From assembly GCF_014196505.1 (NCBI RefSeq), contig NZ_JACIDW010000002.1, positions 1 through 64,000 on the forward strand: a DNA stretch of 64,000 nucleotides, given 5' to 3'. This DNA is from Rhizobium metallidurans (GTDB taxonomy: Bacteria; Pseudomonadota; Alphaproteobacteria; Rhizobiales; Rhizobiaceae). The notes beneath the pieces are model-generated. The model was given only the letters and a program-made list of their open reading frames with translations, was not told the DNA's origin and did not search any database. Shown here one piece after another: positions 37,384 through 46,772 of the stretch (its first letter is position 1; the number at the start of each line of letters is the position of its first letter). The translations under genes and the position numbers were made by a program.

Positions 37384-38166
37384 ATGAACATCGCAACCTA
37401 TGTGGCGGATATCGCGCGCGCCACCGCGTTCCTCAGCCGCATTCCGATGCCGAAAGCCGCCTTCGCGGGATACGACGGAAAACTCGGCCGAGTCGCGCGC
37501 GCCTTTCCGGTCGCCGGCATCGTCATCGGCCTGCTGCCGGCGGCGGTTCTTTTCGTGATGCTCGCCCTGCAAGCGGACCGGCTGATGTCGGCCCTGGTGG
37601 CGCTGGCCATACAGGCGATCGTCTCCGGCGCACTGCATGAGGACGGCCTTGCCGATTGCGCCGACGGCATCGGTGGCGGCCGCGATCGCGCCCACCGCCT
37701 GTCGATCATGAAGGACAGCCGCATCGGCACCTATGGCGCCATCGCGCTGATCCTCTCCTTCGCCATTCGCGCCGCCGCGATTGCCGCGATCGCCCGCGGC
37801 GTGGTTCCGCTCGCGGCCGCCCTTGCCCTGCCCGCCATTGGCTGCATCAGCCGCGGCGCGCTCGTCTGGCACTGGCACCGCCTGCCGCCGGCGAAAGCCG
37901 ATGGCGTGGCCGCCGCCGTCGGCCAGCCGAGCGAAGGCGTCATGCAGATGGCGGTCGTCTCGGCCTGCGCGCTGGCGGCACTGCTGATCTGGCCGAGCCT
38001 TGGCCTCTTGCCGCTCATCTGCGCGCTGCTCGCCGCCGGTCTGAGCGCGATGATCTTCACCCGACTGGCCCGTCTTACCCTATCCGGCCATACCGGTGAT
38101 ACGCTGGGCGCCACCGCTCAAATTTCCGAGATGGCGGCGCTGTGCGCTCTTGCCATGGCTTTGTGA
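37384..38166 (+). CDS. cobS: Adenosylcobinamide-GDP ribazoletransferase (CobS, also named CobV)
   Basis: A 260-residue membrane enzyme that joins adenosylcobinamide-GDP and alpha-ribazole to form adenosylcobalamin. It has about six transmembrane helices. The family motif [16 protein letters not shown] (residues about 83-98) contains the conserved Asp residues that bind magnesium, and [14 protein letters not shown] follows. It partners with CobT, encoded divergently. Only late steps are in this window, so corrin-ring genes are elsewhere or the cell salvages cobinamide. Confidence 0.95.
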   Translation: MNIATYVADIARATAFLSRIPMPKAAFAGYDGKLGRVARAFPVAGIVIGLLPAAVLFVMLALQADRLMSALVALAIQAIVSGALHEDGLADCADGIGGGRDRAHRLSIMKDSRIGTYGAIALILSFAIRAAAIAAIARGVVPLAAALALPAIGCISRGALVWHWHRLPPAKADGVAAAVGQPSEGVMQMAVVSACALAALLIWPSLGLLPLICALLAAGLSAMIFTRLARLTLSGHTGDTLGATAQISEMAALCALAMAL

Positions 38167-38185
38167 AACAACGATATGATTTCTC

Positions 38186-38395
38186 ATGGTCAGCCCCTGC
38201 GTCAACATCTGCTCCATTGCTTCATCCAGCGGCTTGTGCGCGGGCTGCGGCCGAACGATCGAGGAGATCGCCGGCTGGGCGGCGTTTTCGGATGAAGAGC
38301 GGCACGCGGTGATGCGCCTGCTGCCCGCCAGGATGAAAACGATTGGGCCCTCGACATCGCCCGCGACCACGGCAAGCACGGAGCTCACCGCATGA
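38186..38395 (+). CDS. DUF1289 domain-containing protein
   Basis: A 69-residue protein with the DUF1289 cysteine pattern: PCVNIC at the start, then GLCAGCGRTIEEIAGW. The cysteines suggest a metal or Fe-S site, but its function is unknown. It overlaps the next gene by four bases (ATGA), and the pair is common in Rhizobiales. The C-terminal third is low-complexity Thr/Ser/Ala. Confidence 0.85.
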   Translation: MVSPCVNICSIASSSGLCAGCGRTIEEIAGWAAFSDEERHAVMRLLPARMKTIGPSTSPATTASTELTA

Positions 38396-39093
38396 ACAGG
38401 CTGACGATTGGACTTGGCGGTCTCGGCATCGGCCTTCTCATATTGCTCTTCAACAGCGACAGCCCGAGAATCCTCGGCGTCAGGACCGACGATTTCGGCC
38501 GCATGCTCTATCTCCTTCCCATCGCGCTGATGCTGGCCGCCGGCATATGGGGACGACGCATCAGCGTCGGCGAGACCATGCGCCATATGATGATCTGGCT
38601 GGTGCTGATCCTCGGCCTCGCCACCGCCTACCTCTACCGCTACGACGCACTCAGCGTCGGCAACCGCCTGCTGGCGGGGCTGATACCCGGCCGGGCCGTC
38701 GTCACGACCACGAGCGACGGCAGCAAGGAGGTCATCCTGTACAAGCTGCAGAACGGTCATTTCGAGGCCGATGTCCAGATCAACGGCCAGACCATCTCGA
38801 TGCTGGTCGATACCGGCGCCAGCATGATCGCGCTCTCGCGCCAGGATGCCGAGCGCGTCGGCATCATCCCCGACAACCTGACCTATTCCATGAGCGTCAC
38901 CACCGCCAACGGCCGCACCCAGGCCGCGCCCGTCACGCTGTCGGAAGTGGCGATCGGCCCCATCGTGCGCAACAACATCGCCGGCAGCGTCGCCGAGGAT
39001 GGGCGGCTCGACCAGAGCCTGCTCGGCATGAGCTTCCTCGGAACGCTGGGCTCGCTGCAGATGCAGCCGGACGAACTCAGGATGCGCGATTAG
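38392..39093 (+). CDS. TIGR02281 family clan AA aspartic protease (retropepsin-like)
   Basis: A 233-residue inner-membrane protein with two or three N-terminal hydrophobic helices and a C-terminal retropepsin-like aspartic protease domain. The catalytic motif is LVDTGAS near residues 140-146, and the flap-like NGRTQAAPV and the second hydrophobic stretch GQSLLGMSFLG-like DQSLLGMSFLG (the psi-loop) complete the fold. Such proteases act as homodimers in the periplasm in some rhizobia. It begins inside the DUF1289 stop codon, so the two are coupled. The substrate is unknown. Confidence 0.9.
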   Translation: MNRLTIGLGGLGIGLLILLFNSDSPRILGVRTDDFGRMLYLLPIALMLAAGIWGRRISVGETMRHMMIWLVLILGLATAYLYRYDALSVGNRLLAGLIPGRAVVTTTSDGSKEVILYKLQNGHFEADVQINGQTISMLVDTGASMIALSRQDAERVGIIPDNLTYSMSVTTANGRTQAAPVTLSEVAIGPIVRNNIAGSVAEDGRLDQSLLGMSFLGTLGSLQMQPDELRMRD

Positions 39094-39100
39094 AGCCGCG

Positions 39101-39858
39101 TCAGTTGCGCAGCTTGTAACCCGTCCTGAACATCCAGCCGAGCGTTCCCAGGCAGATCGCCAGGAACAGCGAGATCATCCCGAGGCTGATCAGCGGATTG
39201 ACGTCGGCGATGCCGTAGAAGCTCCAGCGAAAGCCGCTGACCAGATAGAGCACCGGATTGAAATGGCTGACCGCCTGCCAGAAGGGCGGCAGCATGTTGA
39301 TCGAATAGAAGCTGCCGCCAAGGAATGTCAGCGGTGGAACGACCAGCATCGGGATCAGGTTCAGCTGCTCGAAATTGTTCGCCCACAGACCGATCATGAA
39401 GCCGAACAGGCTGAAGGTCACGGCCGTCAGCACGAAGAACAGCGCCATCATGAAGGGATGCTCGATCCTGACCTCGACAAAGAAATTCGCCGTCAAAAGG
39501 ATGATCACGCCGATCATCAGCCCCTTGGTCGCGGCTGCCCCGACATATCCGAGCAGGATCTCGGCCATCGCCACCGGCGCCGACAAAACTTCGTAGATCG
39601 TGCCGGTGAACTTCGGAAAATAGATGCCGAATGAACCATTGCCGATGCACTGCCCAAGCAGCGTCAGCATGATCAGGCCCGGCGTGATGAAGGCGCCATA
39701 GGAAATCCCCTCGACTTCCTGGATGCGCGAACCGACGGCGGCGCCGAAGACGATGAAGTAGAGCGACGTCGAGATCACGGGCGAGACCACGCTCTGCAGC
39801 AAAGTGCGGCGGGTGCGGGCCATTTCGAAGAGATAGATGGATTTGATGGCTTCGAAGT

Positions 39859-39862
<4 letters not shown>
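39101..39862 (-). CDS. ABC-2 type exporter permease
   Basis: A 253-residue ABC-2 family permease with six predicted helices, similar to NodJ/DrrB-like exporters. Its start overlaps the stop of the upstream ATPase by four bases. The family motif, a cytoplasmic-end Gly-rich segment [17 protein letters not shown], is present near the C-terminus. With its ATPase it forms a heteromeric exporter, for example for a drug, polysaccharide or lipo-oligosaccharide; the substrate is not predictable here. Confidence 0.9.
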
Positions 39863-40785
<923 letters not shown>

Positions 40786-40935
40786 GCAGGGCTCTTGAAG
40801 ACGAAAGGAAGGATTTCGCCGCTATATAGCCGCTCGGCGACAATTTGACATCCCATGCACGCCGAACAGAGTATTCATTTGCTCGAAAACGACGCAATTG
40901 AAAACGCGGTTTTCGCCTTCCGGCAAGCGTCCCGC

Positions 40936-41184
40936 CTACCAGGCACCATTGACGCTGCAGCCCGCAGGCGGCAGCGTCTTGCCCTCGAAGCGCTCTTTCA
41001 GCATCTCGCAGCCCTTGGCGCGAATGAATTCCGGCATCTTCATGTTGAGGCTGATACCGACCTCATCGAACGGATCGCTCGCATAGGCCACATACATGTA
41101 CCAACGGCCGCCGAACACCGCGACGGCGGCAATGACGACGATCGCGACGAAAAACAGAATATTGGGGCGCTTGCCTTCGACCAC
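40936..41184 (-). CDS. Small single-pass membrane protein
   Basis: An 82-residue predicted protein with one hydrophobic helix (about residues 9-28, NILFFVAIVVIAAVAVFGG) followed by a soluble domain with two cysteines. The start is GTG at 41184, supported by GAGGAG seven bases upstream. No family was recognised. It is probably a small envelope protein. Confidence 0.6.
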   Translation of the reverse strand: MVEGKRPNILFFVAIVVIAAVAVFGGRWYMYVAYASDPFDEVGISLNMKMPEFIRAKGCEMLKERFEGKTLPPAGCSVNGAW

Positions 41185-41260
41185 GACGGTCTCCTCTTAT
41201 CGATGGGGAGCCCGTTTAAAGCGATTCCCGCGGCCACGTCGATGCCGGACCGCCACACGC

Positions 41261-42547
41261 TCAGTCGCAGTAGATCTTGCCGCTCTTGCGCTCGCGCAGA
41301 TCGAAATGGAAGTGGTTCCAGTGCTCCGCATTGCTGCCCGGCCCGAGCACCGTGTTGAAATACTTGCAGCTGTCGGAACGCACGGCCTGCAGCAGCCGCC
41401 CCTCGCGGAAGGAGAACAGCCCCTTCTTGCGCACGTCGATTTCCTGCCCGCTCTTCAGCACGAACTTGCCGACATCGATCGCGTTGGCGCGCGAATGCTC
41501 GGACATCGGATTGTATTTCTGCCGGCTGTTGTTCATCCGGCGGCAGCTGTAGCCGCCAAGCGGCTCGATCGTCTTGATGCCGGACCAGTAGCGATACCGC
41601 GCCGACGGCGCCAGCTCGTTCTTCACCCACTTGGCGAAGGCCAGCGTCACCTGGCAGTTCAGCGTCGCCGCCGGGCGCACGCCGATATTGCCGGACAGCC
41701 CCTGCAGCGAAATCGGGTAAGGCACCTGGCACGCCGCCCCGTTGGAGATCGGCGGCTTGTCGGTGAAGATCACGCCCATGCGCTTCAGCTCGCGCCGGCA
41801 GGCCAGCTCCGAACTCGGCATCACGTCCGGCACCGCCGGCTGGCTCATCTGCGGCTCGCTCGCCATCGGGTCGTTCGCCATCGGATCATTCGGCCGCAGC
41901 ATCGCCACGTCTTGCGGCTCGCTCTCTTCAGGCACCCGCGACGGCGCCGCGATGGTGCTGGCGCCGTTCCAGATCTGCTCCTGCCCGCCCGTCGGCTGAC
42001 TTCGCGGTCCTGGCGAACGCATGCTGTTCAACTGGGTGGGATTGTCCGTGCCGATACCATCGACGACAGGCTGGTCCGATTGCCCCTCGGCGATCTGCTG
42101 TTGCTGTTCCTCCGCAAGCCCGGTGACCGGCTCGGCCCCGAGCTCGGCATCCATGTTGACGCCCTCGGCCGGCACGGCAAGCGACTGCGTTCCGCCCCAG
42201 CTCGCCGGCTGGCCGCCGAACTGGCCCGCGACGCCGCGCGCGCCTGCGGACGCCTGATCGCTGTTCATCGGCGGCAGCGCGGTCGATTGCCCGCGGCCGG
42301 CAGGATCGGCCGTATTCAGATAATCGGCCGAGCCCTGGACCGGCTGGCTGCTGGCGGGGTAGGCCTGTTCTGTGGCGGAGGACGGAATGTCGACAGGCGC
42401 CTGGCGTCGTGGCGGCGAGATGGACCCGACCTTCGTGCCACGATCCACGCTGCCGGGCGGAACAAGCGCGTCCGTCGAGCACGTCACCAGCGCCGTGGAC
42501 AACAGCACGGGCAGCACGTAACGCCGCATTGTGGAAACAAACGCCAT
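41261..42547 (-). CDS. Extensin-like lipoprotein
   Basis: A 428-residue protein with a lipoprotein signal peptide whose lipobox is LVTC (Cys near residue 23), then a low-complexity Pro/Gln/Ser-rich linker, and a C-terminal extensin-like domain (about residues 270-428) with KYNPMSEHSRANAIDVG and NHFHFDL, which carries a conserved His/Asp set and is related to peptidase M15-like folds. A cell-wall role is likely, but the enzymatic activity is unproven. The start at 42547 includes six residues before MRRY; either ATG is possible. Confidence 0.85.
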   Translation of the reverse strand: MAFVSTMRRYVLPVLLSTALVTCSTDALVPPGSVDRGTKVGSISPPRRQAPVDIPSSATEQAYPASSQPVQGSADYLNTADPAGRGQSTALPPMNSDQASAGARGVAGQFGGQPASWGGTQSLAVPAEGVNMDAELGAEPVTGLAEEQQQQIAEGQSDQPVVDGIGTDNPTQLNSMRSPGPRSQPTGGQEQIWNGASTIAAPSRVPEESEPQDVAMLRPNDPMANDPMASEPQMSQPAVPDVMPSSELACRRELKRMGVIFTDKPPISNGAACQVPYPISLQGLSGNIGVRPAATLNCQVTLAFAKWVKNELAPSARYRYWSGIKTIEPLGGYSCRRMNNSRQKYNPMSEHSRANAIDVGKFVLKSGQEIDVRKKGLFSFREGRLLQAVRSDSCKYFNTVLGPGSNAEHWNHFHFDLRERKSGKIYCD

Positions 42548-42844
42548 ACTCTTATCGCTTCCTGAGATCGGCAGTGACCAAGAAACTTCAGTGCAAATTT
42601 AATAAAAAGCGGTGAACGAAACCTTACCCCGGGTTGAGCGACCGAGGGCTCACCGATCACGTTTGCCGGGAAGTTTGAAACAAAAGCCCTGTTCGGCTGC
42701 GGGAATGCGATGATCACGGTGCGAAAGTCTCAAGCCGGCGATGCGAACAGGCTTCTCATCACGCGACTGCACGCGGCGATCAGGAATTTGAAGAAGCGGA
42801 TGGAAGCAGGCGGCGCGAATACGCAAGCCGCGTCGCATCAGGCG
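42548..42844. other. Intergenic region between extensin gene and a small hypothetical gene
   Basis: About 300 bp without a gene I accept. It should contain the promoter of the extensin-like gene on the minus strand. An open frame runs rightward from 42710 with a GNAT-like beginning, but it continues antisense to the small gene at 42845 and carries no GNAT motif beyond its start. Confidence 0.4.
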
Positions 42845-43084
42845 TCAGTTGGCGTAAAGCACTTCCTTGTCGTCCGACAGTTTGATCGCGACGCGATGAC
42901 CTGCCGGGCGGCCGGTTCCGTAGATCTCGTTCATGATCTTGGCGACCTCGACGGCATAGCCTTCGGTCAATCCGTTGAGAATCTGGCCGCCAAAGCATGC
43001 AGGCTCGTCGGTCTGATGATCCCAGACCATCCACATATCGAGCGGATCGCAAATGACATCGTAACGTGGTCTGGAGCTATTCAT
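42845..43084 (-). CDS. Conserved small hypothetical protein
   Basis: A 79-residue protein without a family I recognise. It is soluble, starts MNSSRPRYDVICDPLDMWMVWD and has a Cys-containing CFGGQILNG segment. Its codon use is like that of neighbouring genes, which supports a real gene. No function can be assigned. Confidence 0.6.
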   Translation of the reverse strand: MNSSRPRYDVICDPLDMWMVWDHQTDEPACFGGQILNGLTEGYAVEVAKIMNEIYGTGRPAGHRVAIKLSDDKEVLYAN

Positions 43085-43254
43085 CGGTAAACGCCTTCAC
43101 TACCTCACTCTCCTAGGTTGCGGCCGATTAATTGTTTCCTTGCGCCACCCGTGAAAACGAATGGATGATTTATTGTATTCCGCGCCTTCCCGACGGCGGC
43201 CGCCGCGATGGCATTGGCAAAGCTGCACGCAGCAGCTTCACCCGATCCGTGGCG

Positions 43255-43413
43255 TTACCGCGCCTGCACGCTTCCGGTAACGATGCGATCGGTCTTCTCC
43301 AGATTCATCTGCGGCCAGTTGGACGCGGTCTCGGATGCAGGACGGCTGCCGATGGCAAGGATCGTGACCAGGCCGGCAACGACGGCGGAAAAAAGCAACC
43401 CGCTATAAGTCAT
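43255..43413 (-). CDS. Small single-pass membrane protein
   Basis: A predicted 52-residue protein with one hydrophobic stretch near the N-terminus (LLFSAVVAGLVTILAI) and a Thr/Ser-rich tail. The start at 43413 has GAGG seven bases upstream. It may be a short membrane regulator or a remnant. No homolog was recognised. Confidence 0.45.
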   Translation of the reverse strand: MTYSGLLFSAVVAGLVTILAIGSRPASETASNWPQMNLEKTDRIVTGSVQAR

Positions 43414-43570
43414 CAGTTTGAACCTCAAGGATGTGGTTTCCCAGCCACTCGCGGGCAAACTGCTATGAGAGCCTAAACGAACCCATAACAAACGTGGTTA
43501 ATCGGGATGATATTCCCGCTTATGAACAGTCGAAACCGGACAGAAGGTGAACGCGCGGCCAGATTCCAGC

Positions 43571-45244
43571 TCAATCGTTGTCGCCCTGTTGCGCCGCCGC
43601 ATCGGCGAAACGTGCCTTGAGGGCCGTCACCTCGCCAGGATCGACGGTCAACGCGGCAACGGCGATCCATGCATCGATATAGTGCTCTGGCGCGTAGACA
43701 TGGCCATAGCCAATCGGCGACGTCGTCGCGATCATCAGGTCGAACAGCAGCTGGAACATGGTCAGAACGGGAAACCATCTGAGGCTCTTAGAAACATCCG
43801 GCCCGCGCGGCGCCTGCATCCATGCGGGCTCCCGGTAGAAGGAGCGTGGATCGAAGAACGTCACCGCGTCGCTCGCATACTGCAGATAGACGATCCGCAT
43901 CGGCCCCCATGGCGCAGCGCCGGGAAAATCGAGTTGGTTCTCCTGGTTGGTGAACCGGATCACCGAGCCGTCGCGGAAGGTCGGCAGCCATGCCGGCGAT
44001 TGCGGATTGCGCCCTGCCGTCACCGCGTTCCACATCCTGCTCTCGAAAGGCGGCCCGCTCCAGAGCGCGCCCTGGAACGGATCGGCGATGACGTCGAAGA
44101 TGTCGGCGGACAGCTGCGAGTTCAGCGCGCCGAGGCTCAAGCCATGCAGGTAGAGCTTCGGCCGCTTGTCGCGCGGCAGCGTCGTCCAGTAGCCATAGAC
44201 CTCGCGAAATAGCGCCTTTGCCGACTGCGCGCCATATTCCGATTCAACCAGCAGCGACAACCAGCTCGACAGGTAGGAGTATTGGAGCGCCACGCTGGCG
44301 ACGTCGCCGCGCTTGAGATATTCGAGCGTGTCCATCGCGGCGGGATCGACCCATCCGGTGCCGGTCGGCGCGATGATGACAAGCATGGATCGCTCGAAAG
44401 CCCCGTTGCGCTTCAACTCCTCGAGCGCAAGCCTGGCCCGCGCCTCGATCGTATCGGCGTTGTTGAGGCCGACATAGACGCGTATGGGTTCGCGCGCCTC
44501 GCCTTTCCAGAAGCCGCCGATATCGGAAGCGCTTGGACCGGAGGCAACGAAATGCCGCCCCTGCCGCCCGAGACCGTCCCAGGTGACCAGCGACGCCTTG
44601 CTTCCCGTCCTGGCGGCATCCGCGGGCATCGGCACGTCGTCCTCGATCAGCGCGTCCAGCCGCTGCATCGAGGAATCGATCGCGTGCAGCGCCCCGCGCA
44701 GCAGCACGCCCTCGGCAACCGACCAGAACAGCACCACGGCGATCGCGAAACCGATCACATTGGAGACACGCCGAGGCACGAAGCGATCAAGCCGCCGCGA
44801 TGTCCATCGAACAGTCAGCAGGAACAATCGCCCGATGAGCACGGCCACAAGGAAGACGGCCAAAGCCAGCGCTCCGAGCTTGAAGGGCTCGGCGCTTTCG
44901 AGCGGCTGCATCCGCCAGAGCTCCCGGATCGAATTCTGCCAGCCGGCCGCCTGCCACAGGAAGACGACCGCGACGATCAACCCGCAGATCAGAACGGCGA
45001 TCCGCTGCGACAGGAGCGGCCCGCGATACGGGAGTTCGAGATACTTCCAGAGACTGACGGCGGCCACGCCGATGAGATAACCCACGGCCGCGCAAACACC
45101 CGATAGAACGCCCTGGACGATATAGGATCGCGGCATCAGCGTCGGCGTCAGCGACGCGGCGAAGAAGGCGAAGGCGAGCGCCAGCCCGACTACCGAAAGC
45201 GAGCGAAAAAGACCACCGAGCAGACGCCTCATACGCTTCCCCAT
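43571..45244 (-). CDS. Multi-pass membrane alpha/beta-hydrolase family protein
   Basis: A 557-residue protein with about five N-terminal transmembrane helices (residues 10-200) and a C-terminal alpha/beta-hydrolase-like catalytic domain (PF10081-type). The nucleophile-elbow-like GLSLGALNS is near residue 365, and TGTGWVDP and GPPFESRMW are family-typical. It is probably a lipase- or esterase-like enzyme facing the periplasm; its substrate is unknown. The start at 45244 is used because further upstream the frame overlaps the divergent thioesterase gene; an ATG at 45232 is also possible. Confidence 0.8.
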   Translation of the reverse strand: MGKRMRRLLGGLFRSLSVVGLALAFAFFAASLTPTLMPRSYIVQGVLSGVCAAVGYLIGVAAVSLWKYLELPYRGPLLSQRIAVLICGLIVAVVFLWQAAGWQNSIRELWRMQPLESAEPFKLGALALAVFLVAVLIGRLFLLTVRWTSRRLDRFVPRRVSNVIGFAIAVVLFWSVAEGVLLRGALHAIDSSMQRLDALIEDDVPMPADAARTGSKASLVTWDGLGRQGRHFVASGPSASDIGGFWKGEAREPIRVYVGLNNADTIEARARLALEELKRNGAFERSMLVIIAPTGTGWVDPAAMDTLEYLKRGDVASVALQYSYLSSWLSLLVESEYGAQSAKALFREVYGYWTTLPRDKRPKLYLHGLSLGALNSQLSADIFDVIADPFQGALWSGPPFESRMWNAVTAGRNPQSPAWLPTFRDGSVIRFTNQENQLDFPGAAPWGPMRIVYLQYASDAVTFFDPRSFYREPAWMQAPRGPDVSKSLRWFPVLTMFQLLFDLMIATTSPIGYGHVYAPEHYIDAWIAVAALTVDPGEVTALKARFADAAAQQGDND

Positions 45245-45470
45245 CCCCGTACGGACAAGCCCGCCCTCGGCCACAACAGCAACCGGACAGACGCTGCGAA
45301 GCTTACTATCGGAACGCGAAAACTCAAGCGTTTCCACCCCACCGAAAGCATCCACTCGCGGCGTACTAACAAAGCGGCACTTTGTCGGCACGCTGCGATT
45401 TCGGTTTTCAGGCCGATACGCTAGGCTCCGTCGGAATCGACCAGAAAACCCACCGTCAAAAGGAGCGCCG

Positions 45471-45857
45471 ATGACCGAAGAACAAAAGCCGAGAGGCACG
45501 CTGACCCTCAGGACCATGGCGATGCCCGCCGATGCCAACCCGGCCGGCGACATCTTCGGCGGATGGGTCATGGCGCAGATGGACCTTGCATCGGGCATCT
45601 CGGCCGCCGAACGCGCCAAGGCGCGCGTCGTCACTGCCGCCGTCAAGGAGATGGCCTTCGCCCTGCCCGTCAAGATCGGCGATACGCTGTCCATCTATAC
45701 CGACATCGAACGCGTCGGCCGCACCTCGATCACCCTCTGTGTCGAGGCCTGGGCGACCCGGGCCCGCTACAACAAGATGGAAAAAGTCACCGCCGGCACC
45801 TTCATCATGGTGGCTCTCGACGAGAATGGTCAGCCGACGCCCGTGCCGGCCGAATAG
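45471..45857 (+). CDS. Acyl-CoA thioesterase (YciA-type hotdog fold)
   Basis: A 128-residue single-hotdog thioesterase of the YciA/BACH group that hydrolyses acyl-CoAs in the cytoplasm. The conserved core is MPADANPAGDIFGGWVMAQMD (catalytic Asp in the helix), then VTAAVKEMAF and the C-terminal THE-like CVEAWATRARY. AAAGGAG precedes the ATG. Twelve bases past its stop begins an unusual array of inverted repeats before the next gene. Confidence 0.93.
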   Translation: MTEEQKPRGTLTLRTMAMPADANPAGDIFGGWVMAQMDLASGISAAERAKARVVTAAVKEMAFALPVKIGDTLSIYTDIERVGRTSITLCVEAWATRARYNKMEKVTAGTFIMVALDENGQPTPVPAE

Positions 45858-45868
45858 GTCGCAAACGA

Positions 45869-45934
45869 GGAAAGGCAACTTTTTGGTTGCCTTTCCAATC
45901 GAACCGGGCGATAAAAGGCAACCGGGAGGTTGCC
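45869..45934 (+). promoter_or_regulatory. Four alternating complementary arms before the SRPBCC gene (candidate RNA switch)
   Basis: GGAAAGGCAAC (45869-45879) and GTTGCCTTTCC (45886-45896) form an 11-bp hairpin with loop TTTTTG. A second copy, GGCAACC (45917-45923) and GGTTGCC (45928-45934), forms a 7-bp hairpin with a four-base loop, and its right part plus loop hold the Shine-Dalgarno GGGAGG, eight bases before the ATG at 45938. Because arms 1 and 3 are the same and arms 2 and 4 are the same, the 2:3 pairing is also possible and would free the ribosome site. This is the layout of a switching leader. The sequence is certain; regulation is inference. Confidence 0.55.
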
Positions 45935-45937
45935 AAT

Positions 45938-46384
45938 ATGTCAGATCGCATCGAGAAGACCATTGAACTGAATGCCCCTGTCAGCAGAGTATGGCAGGCC
46001 ATCACCGATCATCGCGAATTCGGCGAGTGGTTCCGCGTCAGGATCGACGCCCCCTTCGTCGCCGGAGAGGAAGCCACCGGCAAGATCCTCTATCCCGGCT
46101 ACGAGCATCTGCGCTGGACGGTCACCGTCAAGCGGATCGAGGAACCAACGCTGTTTTCCTTCACCTGGCTCCCCTATGCGGTCGATCCGGATCGAGACTA
46201 TTCAGCCGAGATCCCGACGCTGGTCGAATTCCGCCTGGAGCCGATATCCAAGGGCACCCGGCTGACCATCACCGAATCCGGCTTCGACAAGGTCCCCGAA
46301 TACCGCCGCGCCGAGGCCTTCCGCATGAACGACGGCGGATGGGCGGAGCAGGTGAAGAACATCAAGGCCCATGTCGAGCGCTGA
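45938..46384 (+). CDS. SRPBCC (AHSA1-like) domain protein
   Basis: A 148-residue START-like SRPBCC fold of the Aha1/ActivatorOfHsp90 C-terminal-like group: IEKTIELNAPVSRVWQAITD at the start, then GYEHLRWTVTVKRIEEP and the C-terminal helix GGWAEQVKNIKAHV. Bacterial members bind hydrophobic ligands and often pair with an ArsR regulator, as here, where the next gene follows within 30 bases. The ligand is unknown. The upstream leader has switching hairpins that include its ribosome binding site. Confidence 0.88.
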   Translation: MSDRIEKTIELNAPVSRVWQAITDHREFGEWFRVRIDAPFVAGEEATGKILYPGYEHLRWTVTVKRIEEPTLFSFTWLPYAVDPDRDYSAEIPTLVEFRLEPISKGTRLTITESGFDKVPEYRRAEAFRMNDGGWAEQVKNIKAHVER

Positions 46385-46406
46385 TCGAATGCCGAACGGT
46401 GAAAGC

Positions 46407-46745
46407 ATGCCACAGGTCGATGCCGGGACCAGCGACCGGGACGCCGCGGCACTTTTTTCGGCCCTCGGCGACCCCACTCGCCTGTCCCTGCTGACGTCGC
46501 TGAGCGACGGCCGCATATCCTCGATCTCCAGTCTCTCCGGCGGCACGGAGCTGACACGCCAGGCGGTCACCAAGCATCTGATCGTGCTCGAAAAAGCCGG
46601 CCTCGTCGAAAGCATCAAGGTCGGCCGCGAAAGCCATTACAGTTTCCGCCGCGACGGCATCGATATCATGCGCGGCTATCTCGACGGCGTCTCCCGGCAG
46701 TGGGACGATGCGCTGGAACGCCTGCGCGCCTTCGTCGAGCGCTGA
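46407..46745 (+). CDS. ArsR family transcriptional regulator
   Basis: A 112-residue winged-helix ArsR/SmtB-type regulator. The HTH core is FSALGDPTRLSLLTSLSDGR through LTRQAVTKHLIVLEKAGLV. It lacks the clear cysteine metal-site set of ArsR proper, as is usual for the SRPBCC-associated group. The start at 46407 has GGTGA at good spacing; two upstream in-frame ATGs at 46371 and 46389 are possible, the first overlapping the SRPBCC gene. It probably represses its own operon. Confidence 0.85.
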   Translation: MPQVDAGTSDRDAAALFSALGDPTRLSLLTSLSDGRISSISSLSGGTELTRQAVTKHLIVLEKAGLVESIKVGRESHYSFRRDGIDIMRGYLDGVSRQWDDALERLRAFVER

Positions 46746-46754
46746 GGGCCGGGC

Positions 46755-46772
46755 GAACCGGCGCGCCGGTTC
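46755..46772. terminator. Palindrome between convergent ArsR and DUF1501 genes
   Basis: GAACCGGCGCGCCGGTTC is an exact 18-base palindrome at 46755-46772, flanked by GGGC (46751-46754) and GCCC (46775-46778), so a longer bulged stem can form. It overlaps the stop codon of the minus-strand gene at 46771. A terminator role is likely from position; there is no T-run. Confidence 0.5.

Noticed and set aside
42710..43090. Rightward frame starting like a GNAT acetyltransferase (MITVRKSQAGDANRLL)
   Set aside because: It runs antisense to the small gene at 42845, has no acetyl-CoA motif and no good ribosome binding site.
45245..45694. N-terminal extension of the membrane hydrolase frame
   Set aside because: It overlaps the divergent thioesterase gene and lacks membrane or domain content.
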